NCBI GenBank assembly: GCA_014905825.1
Contig: JACGCN010000013.1
Location: 930,001 to 994,000, forward strand
Origin: Lyophyllum atratum
Lineage: Eukaryota > Basidiomycota > Agaricomycetes > Agaricales > Lyophyllaceae
Direction: 5' to 3'
Length of the DNA stretch: 64,000 bases
Shown: one piece after another, positions 34,149 through 45,526 of the stretch
Layout of the letters: each line of letters begins with the position of its first letter
Position numbering within the stretch: the first letter of the stretch is position 1
The notes under the pieces: generated by a model
What the model was told of the DNA's origin: nothing
Database searches by the model: none
What the model saw: only the letters and a program-made list of their open reading frames with translations
Translations under genes and position numbers: made by a program

Positions 34149-35126
34149 ATGGACGACGAGGATGGTGCCAATGATGCAAGCAGAGGCGGTCGGGCACTCG
34201 AGGATGTTGCAGAACCTTTGCGCTCGTCCTGGTCTCCTGCAGTACAGACTTCCAGGAAGGGAGATTACGGTGACGATGATAATATAAGGAAATTGAATCG
34301 AGAACCACAGTTTGCTGGTGATGAGCGCAGGTTCGTCTTATTCTATGAACTAAATCGCCAATGATCACGCCCGTCGCTGATCGTGCCACTCCCGACTGTG
34401 TAGTGAATTTTCGATTGGGATTCAGAAGTCAGATAGCCCTTCGCCTATCTCTAGTGGTGATACGATCCGTGCGCTGTTGCGCAATGCTGAGTATGGCTCT
34501 ATCGCATCCCGTGCCCTCACACCACTTAAAGCTTTTCTTCTCTCATTTCCCTCTAATTGCGTCTTGGTGGAAATAGAGCTGGACCGCCACCACAATGGCC
34601 AATCGCCACTTCATCGAGCGGAGGCAGCCACACACTCGGTGGTCAACATGCCGAGAAGATGCAGGTTGGTGATCCCGACGCGCAGCCAGGTATATTCAAT
34701 GAACTCCCCTCCTGCAAGAAGCAAGGAACATCGGACTCATTCCTTACTTCCAGAAGATGAAGTCCGCATGGCCGTGATTCGCCACATGACATTTTGGCAA
34801 GAAGGCTTCACAATTGAGGATGGCGAGCTCATGCGGTACGACGACCCGGTAAACTCGAAGGTGCTTGCAGAAGTTAATGCCGGGTAAGGATGTCTACATA
34901 GACTGCTGTTACAAAATGTCTACCGACTTACCACGGGTCTTTTGTTAGCGGGGCTCCACCCTCAGTCTTCAATGTCCTCCCCGGCCAGTTTGTTGAAGTG
35001 ATTGTTACGAAGCGTATCGACGAGCCTTATGTTGCCCCTACACGCGGTTCCACTACGGAGGACAATGGCGAGGGCTGCAACTTGATGCCTTGCATCCGCG
35101 CCCTTAAGCGATTTGTCTGCGGGTAG
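34149..35126 (+). CDS. SEP-only paralogue of Shp1, lacking UBX
   Basis: Five exons at positions matching SHP1 give an open protein of about 220 residues. It starts MDDEDGANDASRGGRALEDV. The linker is shortened and the first SHP1 intron is gone. Then FSIGIQKSDSPSPISSGD and AGPPPQWPIATSSSGGSHTL follow. In SHP1 this last segment is the SHP box FSGGGHTLG; here the Phe is lost. The SEP domain is well kept: [36 protein letters not shown], and VEVIVTKRIDEPYV. After it the second SHP box is replaced by TEDNGEGCNLMP. The protein stops at LKRFVCG, before any UBX domain. No internal stop or frameshift is seen across four introns, so it may be a real short protein. It could equally be a recently truncated copy. 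Confidence 0.7.
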
Positions 35127-35688
35127 GGGTACTACAGAGCTTGCTTCAGATGGCGCCCACCATCCTGAAAGGAAAAGACTTGGTGGCAACTTCTCATCCT
35201 TCATATTTCAATATGCATTTGAGCGTCCAGCTCCTACCTTCACAAGTCTGCACTAACTTAGATCGGTGCTCCACCAACAGTCACAGTCAATGGCGGAGCA
35301 TCGATGTTATAGCTACAGGATTTGGCACGGCGTGTAGCCTGTGGAAACCTGTGGAATGTTGAATTTTGTCCGCGTATGGTGCCGTAAGCTGTGACAGATA
35401 TTGCCATCGGATGCTAATTACATTGAACCTGAGCTTAGACATACACAGGCCTATCCGTTGACGAGCCACTTGCTGGGATGGGTGTGAGATCATAAAAGAG
35501 CACACTACTACGTACTCTACGAAACCTGACCGAATCCATGAAGGGTCATGGTGATCATGTTCGACATGCGCATCGCACGTTGCCTGCACGTTTCTTATCA
35601 TGAATCTGTTAAATAGGTTACAAGGAAATGAGGCCTACACACCTCGCATTGAAGGACCTCCCTTCGTCTTAGTCCATCCTGACCGCTA
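35127..35688. other. Intergenic
   Basis: No UBX-coding remnant of the SHP1 duplication is recognisable here, and no other gene is seen. Confidence 0.45.
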
Positions 35689-37206
35689 ATGGGTCGCAAA
35701 AGCAAGAAGTCTCGATGCTACAGACCTCGATGCTACATCCTCCGCCTTCCCTTCGAGCTCCTCTCCGAGATATTCCTAGCCTATCACCAGCGTGTGCATT
35801 ACCCGTCCAGCCTGCATAGCCCCACATACCGTATTCCCCCCAACAACGAAACAATCCGGGAGCTTCTCGTCCTTGAAAGGGTCTGCCGTGCCTTCCGCGT
35901 CACCGCCCTGGAGACCCCGCAGCTCTGGACTCGTATTGCGCTTACTATCCACCCAGACTCAGGTATACGGCAGCTTGAAGCTGAAGTGAGGGGCCTCCAA
36001 GCGTGGCTGCCTCGTTCTGGCACGCAATGCGGGCTCCAGATTTATGTGAAATGCGCTTCGGACAATGTACTGAGGGACTCTGTAAAGATGTTCTTCCTAT
36101 TTGAGGTGGTGAAGATACTTGCGCTATACTCCCTGCGATGGCAAGAGTTGGGACTGCTGCTCCCGCAGGCGTGTTTTGAGCAGATGCGGAATTTATTGCC
36201 TTCGAATGCCCTTGGAGCGGCGTTGGGTACGCAGATGCCGATGTTGAAGAAGGTGGTGTTGTTTCGGTGGTGGGAAGACGATCAGGATGACTCCGCCTCC
36301 GAGTCGATGACAGAAGACGAGATAATTGATGTGTTCGCAGAGGCAGAACTTGAAGAGGTATACCTCTCTAGGTTTCCACTTGATATGTGGGTCGTTCCGT
36401 GGGGTCAGCTGTTGCGCTTTCAGGGGCATCGAAACACTGTCGAAGACATTTTAGAGATGCTCCACAATGCGCCACAACTTGAAGAGTGCACCCTTACGTC
36501 CACAGTCGATGACAGCTGGGGCCTGCCACTGTCCGCCGCAAATTTACCCCGTCTTCGATCGTTGACGCTAGATATACGTAGGAGCAGCACGCTCATTAAT
36601 CACCTAATCCTCCCCGCTTTGGAGAATCTGGTGCTTCAGATGGTCGAGAAGGGTGGTGATTACGACGAGGATGACGCGGAAGATGTAGATTCTGACTCTG
36701 AGGATGAAGCCGTTGGGACTTTCGATGCGACCGCCTTCGTGGGCTTCATGCAACGGTCGCAATGTGCACTCCAGCGTCTCCACTTGTGCGTACAATTCAT
36801 TACCGTCTCAAGGCTGATGGAGTGTCTTCGAGCGACGCCAAAGCTAGTGAAGCTCAGATTGGAGCATGCCAACGCGGGTATTGACATGATCTCCGGATTC
36901 ATGGACGGGGTTGTGCGACGCCTCACTCCTCAAGCGAAGTGTGCCACGGCTATGCCACAGCTGGTACAATTAGCGGTGCTCAACTGTTCGCGCAACTTCT
37001 GCGTTGACGCGTTGGGAGATATGCTTTGGTTACGATGGGGTACTGGAGAGGGAGAGCGGGGATGTCTGGAGTCTTTCAGGCTGGAGATTTCCAAGGCACT
37101 GGGGGAGTCATGCACCATGACCCCTGAAATGATCTTGACGAACGAAAGGATAAGGGATTTGATAGAACAAGGCATGGCGGTTGATGTACATCTGTGGGAT
37201 GGGTAG
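35689..37206 (+). CDS. F-box protein with LRR-like body
   Basis: An intronless frame of 505 residues from MGRKSKKSRCYRPRCYILRL. The F-box region is RLPFELLSEIFLAYHQRV, RELLVLERVCRAFRVTALET and PQLWTRIALTIH (about residues 19-95). The body has weak leucine-rich repeats (PRLRSLTLDIRRSSTLINHL). An acidic loop (DYDEDDAEDVDSDSEDEAVG) sits near residue 330. The order of motifs and the FLW/QLW segment are shared with the F-box gene at 26641, so the two are paralogues. The likely role is an SCF adaptor; the substrate is unknown. Confidence 0.8.
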   Translation: MGRKSKKSRCYRPRCYILRLPFELLSEIFLAYHQRVHYPSSLHSPTYRIPPNNETIRELLVLERVCRAFRVTALETPQLWTRIALTIHPDSGIRQLEAEVRGLQAWLPRSGTQCGLQIYVKCASDNVLRDSVKMFFLFEVVKILALYSLRWQELGLLLPQACFEQMRNLLPSNALGAALGTQMPMLKKVVLFRWWEDDQDDSASESMTEDEIIDVFAEAELEEVYLSRFPLDMWVVPWGQLLRFQGHRNTVEDILEMLHNAPQLEECTLTSTVDDSWGLPLSAANLPRLRSLTLDIRRSSTLINHLILPALENLVLQMVEKGGDYDEDDAEDVDSDSEDEAVGTFDATAFVGFMQRSQCALQRLHLCVQFITVSRLMECLRATPKLVKLRLEHANAGIDMISGFMDGVVRRLTPQAKCATAMPQLVQLAVLNCSRNFCVDALGDMLWLRWGTGEGERGCLESFRLEISKALGESCTMTPEMILTNERIRDLIEQGMAVDVHLWDG

Positions 37207-37693
37207 GAATTCGTATCGGTCCTATATTGCTGCTCGACAGTGGAGTCGACTGTACTATATCGGAGGTGCTTCGGAGGTGGCGCGCGTGTTGTCGGACTTT
37301 GGGCGCGTAGAAACGGGAAAATCCGGTGCTGCTGCCGGAATGCCGATCGCTCCGAAAACGATCATTCGTCCCACTCCGTTTTCCTATTGCGGTGATTCTG
37401 TGAGTCGGAACGACACGATGATGAGAGAATCTATCCACACTCGGGCTTTGACGTCGATACTGACAGGTTCTGTCTTCTAAGCAGGAGGCCAAGTGGCTTT
37501 TCTCGTCACATGGCGCCCATAACCGGCTGCAAAACTCCATAAGTCGTCAAGGGGACTTCCCACCAAGTGTTCTGTGGAAAACATATATAAGTCGTTATCT
37601 TATCGACTCTCGGCGCTTCTTTTCTACCCCTGTCCTCGACTGCGACACCTATAACACCCCTTTCCTGTGGCTTTGCGTCGTGAAGTCCTCACA
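37207..37693. other. Intergenic, promoter of the 37694 gene
   Basis: No gene is visible. A TATATAA box occurs near the right end. Confidence 0.5.
37584..37590 (+). promoter_or_regulatory. TATA box of the 37694 gene
   Basis: TATATAA lies 104 bp upstream of the start codon at 37694 and precedes a pyrimidine-rich stretch. Confidence 0.45.
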
Positions 37694-39252
37694 ATGTCGA
37701 CGCAATCGCGCTCCACAATGAGGAATAGCAACCGGGAATCCAACGGCGTTCGGGCCTCTGTTTTCGATGTCTGCATGCAGTTGGGCGTCCTTGACGACAA
37801 CAGCTTGGTCGGAGAGTGGATGTTCAATGATCCTTCGAAAGACGGGGACAGCTCGTTTCGAAGACAAAACCGAACTACCAGATTTCAGGAGGTGATGTCT
37901 GCGGGGTGGGAGGCTACCGAGGAGAAGGTGCCTACGCAGCGAAGGCGTCACCATTTTCATCCATTCTCCGGGTTTACGGCTCGACTCCGCGCAAGGCATA
38001 GGCATCAGGCCAGTGTCATCGAAACTTCAGATACATCCCTCGGGAAACCACTGGGATGTGAAGTTGGGCCTGATCATATATCACTCAGCCGTCGGTCCTT
38101 CTTCAGGCGCAGTATCCACAAGCACGATGCGCCCCGACCCACGCCGAGCAAAGACACGAAAGCTACCTGCGACGAAAGTGGGCGGGTGTCGACGAGACCT
38201 AGATCCTTCTTTCAGCGCAAAATCCATTATGAAACGACGCCCCCAAATGCCCAACAAGACGTTCCACCCCTCAATCCCCAAAGCGACATCGTTACACCGG
38301 CCACTTCAGCACCTCCTCTCAATACCGAACCCATCGTCCCTCCCATGAGACTTGACGACGTCCCGGAAGACGATGGAGATGACGAATGGGAAGAAATCGA
38401 AGCTCTGCCCATGTCCCCTCTCTACCCTCTCCACAACAAAGGCATCAACCCCCCTCCCTTCATCCCCCTCGACAAAACCCGCCACTCCACCGCCGCCACA
38501 ACCGATACAACCGACCCCGACCCCGACGCAGATATCGACATCCGCGGCGCCACGCACCACAACCTCACCTTTGCCTTCCCCCGCCTCATGTTCCGCCGCT
38601 CCCCCGGCCGCACCACGCCCTCTCCCTCCCCGCAAAAAAAGCGCACCGGAAGGACCTCCCCACCGAAATCCCATACGCCCTCGCCCGCACCTACACCCAC
38701 ACCATCGCCACGGCGTAAGCCCCTCAGCATACTCACAAGTAAAGCGAAGCTGAAACACCACCGCGGCCTCTCGAGCTCGCTCCCGCCTTCGCCGTTCGTC
38801 CTGCTGACTTCGAACAGCAATTCGACGATGCCGCAGCCGACGTCGAGGATCGTGTTCTCGGAGGATGTACCTGTGCGGCCGACGTCTTTGCTTTCGGAGG
38901 CGGAGAGGAGGAGTATGGGGTATCATAATCAGTTCTTTGTGAATAAGGGGAAGGGAGAGGGAGAGGACGAGGCAGATGTAAAGGAGCAGGGGCAGAAGAA
39001 GCCTGCTAGGAGGCCGAAGTCGGTGTCGGTGCCGACGCCACCCAAGAAGAGAGCGGGGAAGGGGAGGGGTGAGATTGTGGAGCCGAAGCTGGTGGCTCCA
39101 GTGCCGTTCCCCGCGATTAAGGTATGGCGCTTTGACGTTTGGAGTCCTGGATGCTTATTGATATCAGACGTGACAGGACGAAGTTGCTATAGAAGAATAG
39201 CGGCCTCACGACAAAGTCTAGGGATTATTCCAATTCGATATTTCGACTCTAA
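37694..39252 (+). CDS. Low-complexity basidiomycete protein, unknown
   Basis: About 495 residues. The start MSTQSRSTMRNSNRESNGVR is the first ATG with good context (CACAATG). Residues about 12-45 form a module (GVRASVFDVCMQLG then SLVGEWMFN) also found at the start of the minus-strand gene at 52963-56065. Two similar RSFF-R-IH segments follow (SLSRRSFFRRSIHK; RPRSFFQRKIHY), then Pro/Ser/Thr-rich disorder. Near the end are RIVFSEDVPVRPTSLLSEAE and GYHNQFFVNKGKGEGEDEA. A 71-nt intron (39122-39192) leads to the final exon KNSGLTTKSRDYSNSIFRL-stop. That end is supported because the duplicated copy at 48681 preserves the same exon and stop. Reading on without splicing would add a non-conserved tail, so it was rejected. 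Confidence 0.65.
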
Positions 39253-39527
39253 CCCGCCGCGCTCCTCACTCCTTTATCTTTATTTCTATGTGCCTTTTAG
39301 ACAATCATATGATCAGCTGGTTTGTTTCCACTCTACGCTATTACTTGTACGATTGCGATCCTTCCCGAGTGCTTATATATCTGATACGCTCGTGGTCTCT
39401 TCTAGTCATGATAACCACTTCCAATAATCTCTTAGACCTAGTGTACAAGTCAACCTTAGTTTTTCTGTCGACATCTTTTCCTGTCCGTTGCCTCTGTTAT
39501 CTACGCAATGATAACCCTTGAGAATAT
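38794..39527 (+). repeat. Left copy of a ~730-bp direct repeat
   Basis: It starts at CGTTCGTCCTGCTGAC and ends at TGAGAATAT. It covers the 3' end of the gene above plus about 275 bp of downstream flank, and matches 48681-49410 in the same orientation. By eye there are about 7 mismatches in 120 bp of the best-conserved part. Confidence 0.9.
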
Positions 39528-39792
39528 GGCCCCGCTGTGCCCGCGCACTCATGTTTCTTCTGTGCAATAAGAGATCTTCCAAGATACTAATAGGCGATAC
39601 GCGCAATAGTGCCAACCGGGCTCGTGATGGATGTAGAGAAGAAAGAGATTGCGGTTGAGTAGTCTTCCATTTATATGGAACTTGAAAGTGTGTCAGGGCA
39701 CAACGCCTCTTCACAACAACCCAAGTACAAATATCGATCTTACGGTTGCAATCCCTTGCTTAGTGCCATATGCTACATCTACCCGTGAAACA
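39253..39792. other. Intergenic between convergent genes
   Basis: The first half is the non-coding part of the direct repeat. The rest shows nothing recognisable. Confidence 0.5.
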
Positions 39793-41850
39793 CTACGAAT
39801 AGCACACCGCTAACATCATCCCCACCACGTCCGTCCTCGCAGGCACAATCACCTCCCACTGCAACACCAAATTGACCTTCCCCTGCGGCGGCACCGCACA
39901 CACCCACCCAACCTTCCCATCCCGCCCCACCCGCTCCCCATCCACATCCACATCCTCCGCCCCCTCCCAAGCCGCAGTTACCCCCTTCCCCACCGCCACC
40001 GGCTTCCTCGCGCCCTCCAAGGCAGAAGACGAGGGCCCCACGCTGCTACTGCCAGAGGAGACACTCGGGCGCGTGAGCGGCGGGTTGATGAGGTTCACCT
40101 GGATTCGCGCGTCCTCGGACACCGGGATATGGTCGAGGATCCTGACGCCCTCAATCGGAGAGGTCTTGGTGTTGAATACGGTGATGTGCTGCGAAAACAC
40201 GTGCGTCGTGGTCTTAGTGTAGAATCCGCTCTTGGACTGTTTCTTGGTTTGGGGATGGTAGGTGACGCGGATGGAGGGGTCGAGCCTGGGGATGTGGGGT
40301 TAGCATTGTGTATATGTAGCCTGTGTGGAATTGTTACCCCAAAGCACAGTCGAAGCTTTCGTCGGGGCTGACGGCGGGCACTTCGGAGCGGGAGATGAAG
40401 CTACCGTCGACATAGACGCTTCCCGTCCCGCTCAGCAGAGTGTACTGCGACGCATTCTTGATCTTTGCCTACAGCCAATACACCACTTAGCGGACATCAC
40501 GCGTCGAGGAAAAAGACGGCCATACACTCAGATGCGTCTTAGTGTCCTTCTTCGGCACACAGACCCATGACATCGTTGCATTGAGTTTGAGCTGCACAAT
40601 TGTGACGTTGTGTGCGACGCCGTCGCTCGGGATGGTGATAAGCCCTGGGACTTCGAATGTGGCGCTGACGTTGCCTTTGGATGAGACCGCAAGGGTAGAG
40701 TGAGGTATTACCCGTGGGAGGGGAGGTGCTGATTGTTCACTTTCGACAAAATTAGCAGATGCACTCAAGTATACCATGCCAGGAGGGGAGATTGGAACTG
40801 GAGCTGGAGGCGGGGCCCGAATAGGAGGGGCGGGCTTTGAGATTGAAAGATTCCAAGGATCGAGGGTAGGCACGCTAACACTGAATGTGGGCGTCGCTGT
40901 CTCGAGCGTCAGTGAAACATCATTCCAGTCCTGTGTGGCTCGAGTTCAATTCCGTGACATCGTACAATTGGGTCACCTACCTCGCCAGTGCTTTGTGTAA
41001 TGGCGGCTTTGTAGATCAGCGTCACCTGCTCCTCCTTCGCCTTCATATCAACACGTATATCGTATCCCGCGTTCCACGATGCACCGTATACCGCTGTAGT
41101 CCTGATGTTAAGAACAGCACAGGATTTAAGATAGCAGACGAACCATAGATTAAAGCAATCTCCACCTCACCCTCCACCTCCGCAAAGACCCCGATAGCCA
41201 CCTGGATACCAAGGTGGTCCTCAAGCGCCTTGCCCCCAAGCTTCGTCCGCTCCTCCGCTATCTCTGCTTCAACATCAGAAAGTTCCTTCTCGAGGTCTAA
41301 CACACGGCCGTCGAGCTCCCCCGCCGTCGCCTCGTACTCCTTGAAGACCTTTCCCACCTGCATCACATTGATGTGTTGGCTATGCATAGTGCCGAAGTAC
41401 GACTCGAGCGCAGTAATGGACTTCTTGCACCGTTCGAGCGCTTTGAGGGTCTTGGCCTTCCTGGACTGAAGTACCGTGAGGCCAGGAGACGTGGTGGGCG
41501 GCGTCGGGCGCGGAGTATTGGAGATGGTGACATCGTGGATGGTAGCGGCGCCATGTCCTTCAACCCTGTAGTAATCAATGGGTAAAATTATTCATATATA
41601 AGGAGACTGCAGACGTTAGGACATACCGGAGGGAATCCTGGTCCAGCACGTTAGGCAGACCAGTGACGGTTACTTGGTTCTGCCCGGTCTGGACATCGAA
41701 CTTGAAGACGCGGGCGACCTCTGCACGGCCAGAGTAGACGCTCACGCCTGTTATTTTGCTGTGTTCTTTGGACACCAGCTCAATCTCGTTCGTGGGCTGG
41801 AAGGGCGGTGGGTGTTCGGCGTCTGTGGTTTCCATCGATGTGTCTGGCAT
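39793..41850 (-). CDS. DUF4139-family (mucoidy inhibitor MuiA-like) protein
   Basis: A protein of about 590 residues that starts MPDTSMETTDAEHPPPFQPT. The N-terminal DUF4140 part is KITGVSVYSGRAEVARVFKF with VTVTGLPNVLDQDSLR. A coiled coil follows (KEYEATAGELDGRVLDLEKE, LSDVEAEIAEERTKLGG). Then comes the DUF4139 beta-rich part: YDIRVDMKAKEEQVTLIYKA, ITQSTGEDWNDVSLTLETA, and PKKDTKTHLSA/KIKNASQYTLL. It ends GMMLAVCYS-stop. This domain order (DUF4140, coiled coil, DUF4139) is that of the conserved family also found in bacteria. Its biochemical role is unknown. Introns are short and in frame. Confidence 0.85.
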
Positions 41851-42216
41851 GTATCACTGTGCTATGCCGCGCTGATATGGCTGCGTGGTTGTGTCAAGGC
41901 GGTGGAGAGAGCCAAGAGAACTTGACAGACGGGCGGTCGACAAGGGTTTTACATACATATGCATGGAGATATGCAGGTTGGAGTGCGGCGGGGTACAGTT
42001 GATGGCAATTCACATCGAAAACATGATCGGACTTTTCGGGTCCATGGAAGCGCAAATGTTGTCAGAAAGGCACATACATAGTTACCGCTCTATTTATTTT
42101 TGCACCTAAGCTATGGGCCAGCTGATGTTACAAAAGGACAATGTGGTAGACAATGTGGTATCCTGTGACATGGAAAGTGATTGGTCAAGATCTATGACGG
42201 GATCGAGACTGGTCCA
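41851..42216. other. Intergenic between two minus-strand genes
   Basis: 3' flank of the NLR and 5' flank of the DUF4139 gene. Nothing recognisable. Confidence 0.45.
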
Positions 42217-45200
42217 TTACACCTCGGACTTCAATGGTGTATAACAGCGATCCCAATGAATCCCTATCATGGATTCTTGAAAGTCAACAGAGCCGAATCC
42301 ATGGCGAGAGATAACGAGGATATTGGACGGTTCAGTCACTTGTGCTTCAGGTGGTACCCACATAAGATGTTCTTTCTGCGGCGAAGAGATAATCCAATTC
42401 GTGTCTGCCAAATTCCAAACAGAGTCGACCAAGCTGTAAACCTGGACAGATTCGGAAGAGGAAATCTGTGTGCTGTTGCCCGAAAAGGCGACCGAGTTGA
42501 GCCTGTTGGTGTGGCCCTCTAGCACCTTCGCCTGTGCATCCGTCGACACGTCCCACACCCGCACAGACTCATCAGCCGAGCCAGACACAATTCGCATGGC
42601 GTCACACGAAAACGCGACCGAGTTCACACTGCCAGTGTGGCCCCTCAGCACCTTCACCTCCACACCTGTCAACACATCCCACACCCGCACAGACTTGTCA
42701 TGCGAGCCAGACACAATCTGTGTGCCGTCGCTCGAAAACGCGACTGAGGTGACCCAGTGGGTGTGGCCCCTCAGCACCTTGACCTGTGCACCTGTCAATG
42801 CATCCCACACCCGCACAGACTTGTCATGCGAACCAGACACAATCTGTGTGCCGTCGCGTGAGAATGCGACCGAGTAGACCTCACCAGCATGGCCCTTCAG
42901 CATCTTCAGCTCTGCGCCTGTTGACACATCCCACACCCATACAGACTTGTCATGCCAGCCAGACACAATCTGCGTGCCGTCACTCGAAAACGCGACGGAG
43001 TTGACATAATTGTCGCGGTCCTTCAGCCTGAACAGCTTCACACCTGTCGACACATCCCACACGTACACATCGGACGCATACTGCGAGCTAAACACAATTT
43101 GTGTGCCGTCGCTTGAAACTGCAACGGAGTTGATGTAGCCGCAGATGATGTGGCTAGGGTAGGGCATCAGCTCATTCAGCTTCGCACCTGTCATCACATC
43201 CCACACCCGCACAGACTGGTCATGCGAGCCAGACACGATCTGTGTGCCGTCGCTCGAACACGCGACCGAGGTGACCGAGCGGATGTGGCCCCTCAGCACC
43301 TTGACCTCCGCACCTGTCAACGCATCCCACACCCGCACAGACTTGTCATGCGAGCCAGGCACAATCTGTGTGCCATCACCCAAAAACGCGACCGAGTTCA
43401 CGCTGCCAGTGTGGCCCTTCAGCACCTCCACCTGTGCACCTCTCGATGCATCCCACACTCGCGCACAACGGTCATACGAGCCAGACACAATATGTGTGCC
43501 GTCGCTCGAAAACGCGACTGAGGTGACCCAGTGGGTGTGGGCCGTCAGCACCTTGACCTGTGCACCTGTCAACGTGTCCCACACCCGCACAGACTTGTCA
43601 CGCGAGCCAGACACGATCTGTGTCCAGTCGCTCGAAAAAGCGACCGAGTTGACCTCATCGGTGTGGCCGTTCAGCACCTTCACCTTCACCTCTGTCGATG
43701 CATTCCACACTCGCACAGACTTCACATCCGAGCCAGACGCAATCTGTCTGCCGTCGCCTGTCAACGCATCCCACACCCGCACAGACTGGTCACTCGAGCC
43801 AGACACGATCTGTTTGCCGTCGCTCGAAATCGCGACCGAGTTGACGGTGTTTCCGTGGCCCTTCAGCACCTTGGCCTCCACACCTGTTGATGCATCCCAC
43901 ACCCGCACAGTGTTGTCATGACTCATGCGCGCCAGAAACAATCTGTGTGCCGTCACCCGAAAACGCGACCGAGTAGACCCAGCTATAATGGCCCTCAAGC
44001 ACCTTCACCTCCACACCTGTCAACACGTCCCACACCCGCACAGACTTGTCAAGCGAGCCAGACACAATCTGTGTGCCGTCGCTCGAAAACGCGACTGAGG
44101 TGACCCCCCCGGTGTGGCCCCTCAGCACCTTGACCTGTGCACCTGTCAACGAATCCCACACCCGCACAGACTCGTCATCCGAGCCAGACACAATCTGCAT
44201 GCCGTCGCTTGAAAATGTCACTGACTTGACGTCGCTCATGTGGCCCTTCAGCACCTTGACCTCCGCACCTGTTGATGCATCCCACACCAGCACAGAATTG
44301 TCACTCAAGCCAGACACAATCTCTGTGCCGTCGCTTGAAAACGCGACCGAGTGGATACAAATCCCAGCCATTGACTGTACTGTCAACAATGGCAGATCAA
44401 CACTGCCTTTGGTATGAGTAAAGGCAGGGATACGACAGAATTGCTTTTTCCAGTTCCGACAGAGACTGGTCTCTCGGGACCATGTTGCTAAAGCCGAGAT
44501 ATACAAGTGCGGTGTCGATTCAGCAGCTGGGCTCCCAGTGAAATGAGTAGCAAATTTTGCAGTTTCGTTTATGTCACGCGCTAATTCCGAATAACCTTTC
44601 CCGCACTGAATGGCAATTTTAGTTGTTGTGAAGCTGCTCAAACCATATGGTTCGTACCTTGAGTACCCACTGGCGCGCACGCTGAAGCATGGGAGTACAA
44701 TGACTGCGTAATCCGAGCAGGTTCATAGCCTCGATCCAGAATAGGACACGAATTTGAAGGAATTGAGAAATGCATTCACGAAGATGCTTGGTATCAACCA
44801 ACTCGGGTGGGGGCAAGTGATGAACCCAGTGGCAAGACGAGTACCTAAGGACAGCATTGATGTTCTTGTTAACTTGCTCAGACAGCGCAACGGCGTTGTC
44901 CCGGTCGAACAGGAAGGACGATGTTATATCACCCATGTTAAATCGCAAACCAGACTTCATGATCTGGAAGCAAGATTCACCGAGACGCCTGTGGTGGTCT
45001 GATTCGTCACACCAAAATTTGAACTCCTTCTCATGGGTGCAGAAGTTTGACCGGGATCGATCGAAAATGAAGTCGGGGAAGGAGGCATGGTACCAAAACA
45101 CTTGATCGTCTTGGGTATAGAGCACGGGGTGGAGAGAGTCCAGAACGGCCCTTGCGACCTCATCATCATCGTCATCCGAGAGGAGCGCGGCAACAATGGA

Positions 45201-45526
45201 GGTAGATGTGCGTTCCACCGTACACAGGAAAGTATAAAGGATGCGCAATCGTTGAGTCAGGAACTCCCCCGTGAAACTCGAAAACGCATCGTACATAATT
45301 TGCCGGTATAATTCGTCAATCAAAGATGTAGCGTTGATTGCAGAAGCCGGTTCATATGATTTGGAAGTGAGGCCCTTGAGCATCTTGATCTGCTCTTTGA
45401 CCGTAAGTGATCTGGGCAGGGTCAAGTACCTCACGGCTGTCGCAGCGTAGATGAACAGACCACCTGCCCGACGAACAAGCTCTGCCAGCTCTGGCATATC
45501 AGCGAGCTTCGGCAGCTTGGCTTCCA
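42217..45526 (-). pseudogene. C-terminal half of a NACHT-WD40 NLR, cut off by an insertion
   Basis: It opens with EAKLPKLADMPELAELVRRA and GGLFIYAATAVRYL, the end of a NACHT module, then a helical region (ELYRQIMYDAFSSF). After an intron comes the conserved linker STPHLYISALATWSRETSLC and FTHTKGSVDLPL, typical of mushroom NLRs. About 16 WD40 repeats follow, and the tail has LMWVPPEAQV. In fungi such proteins sense non-self and can trigger incompatibility or defence. Two faults mark decay. The first is the upstream insertion at 45526/45527, which separates this half from the P-loop. The second is a frameshift at about 43920, where an extra 7 nt (ACTCATG on the plus strand) breaks repeat 4; removing it restores the WD40 pattern. 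One repeat near 43755 is also shortened in frame. No independent start codon is convincing. Confidence 0.8.
42480..44345 (-). repeat. Tandem WD40-coding repeats (~126 bp unit)
   Basis: About 16 near-identical units encode the pattern GH-x-V-SVAFSSDGTQIVSGS-DKSVRVWD. The strong DNA similarity between units fits the concerted evolution known for NLR WD40 arrays such as HET-E. One unit is collapsed near 43755. Confidence 0.9.

Noticed and set aside
39122..39427. Read-through of the 37694 gene to a stop at 39427
   Set aside because: Both copies of the duplicated 3' end support a 71-nt intron and a conserved short last exon instead. The read-through tail is not conserved between copies.
42434..44417. 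Plus-strand frames rich in SHTRTDLSCEPD-type repeats
   Set aside because: They are antisense shadows of the WD40 repeat array.
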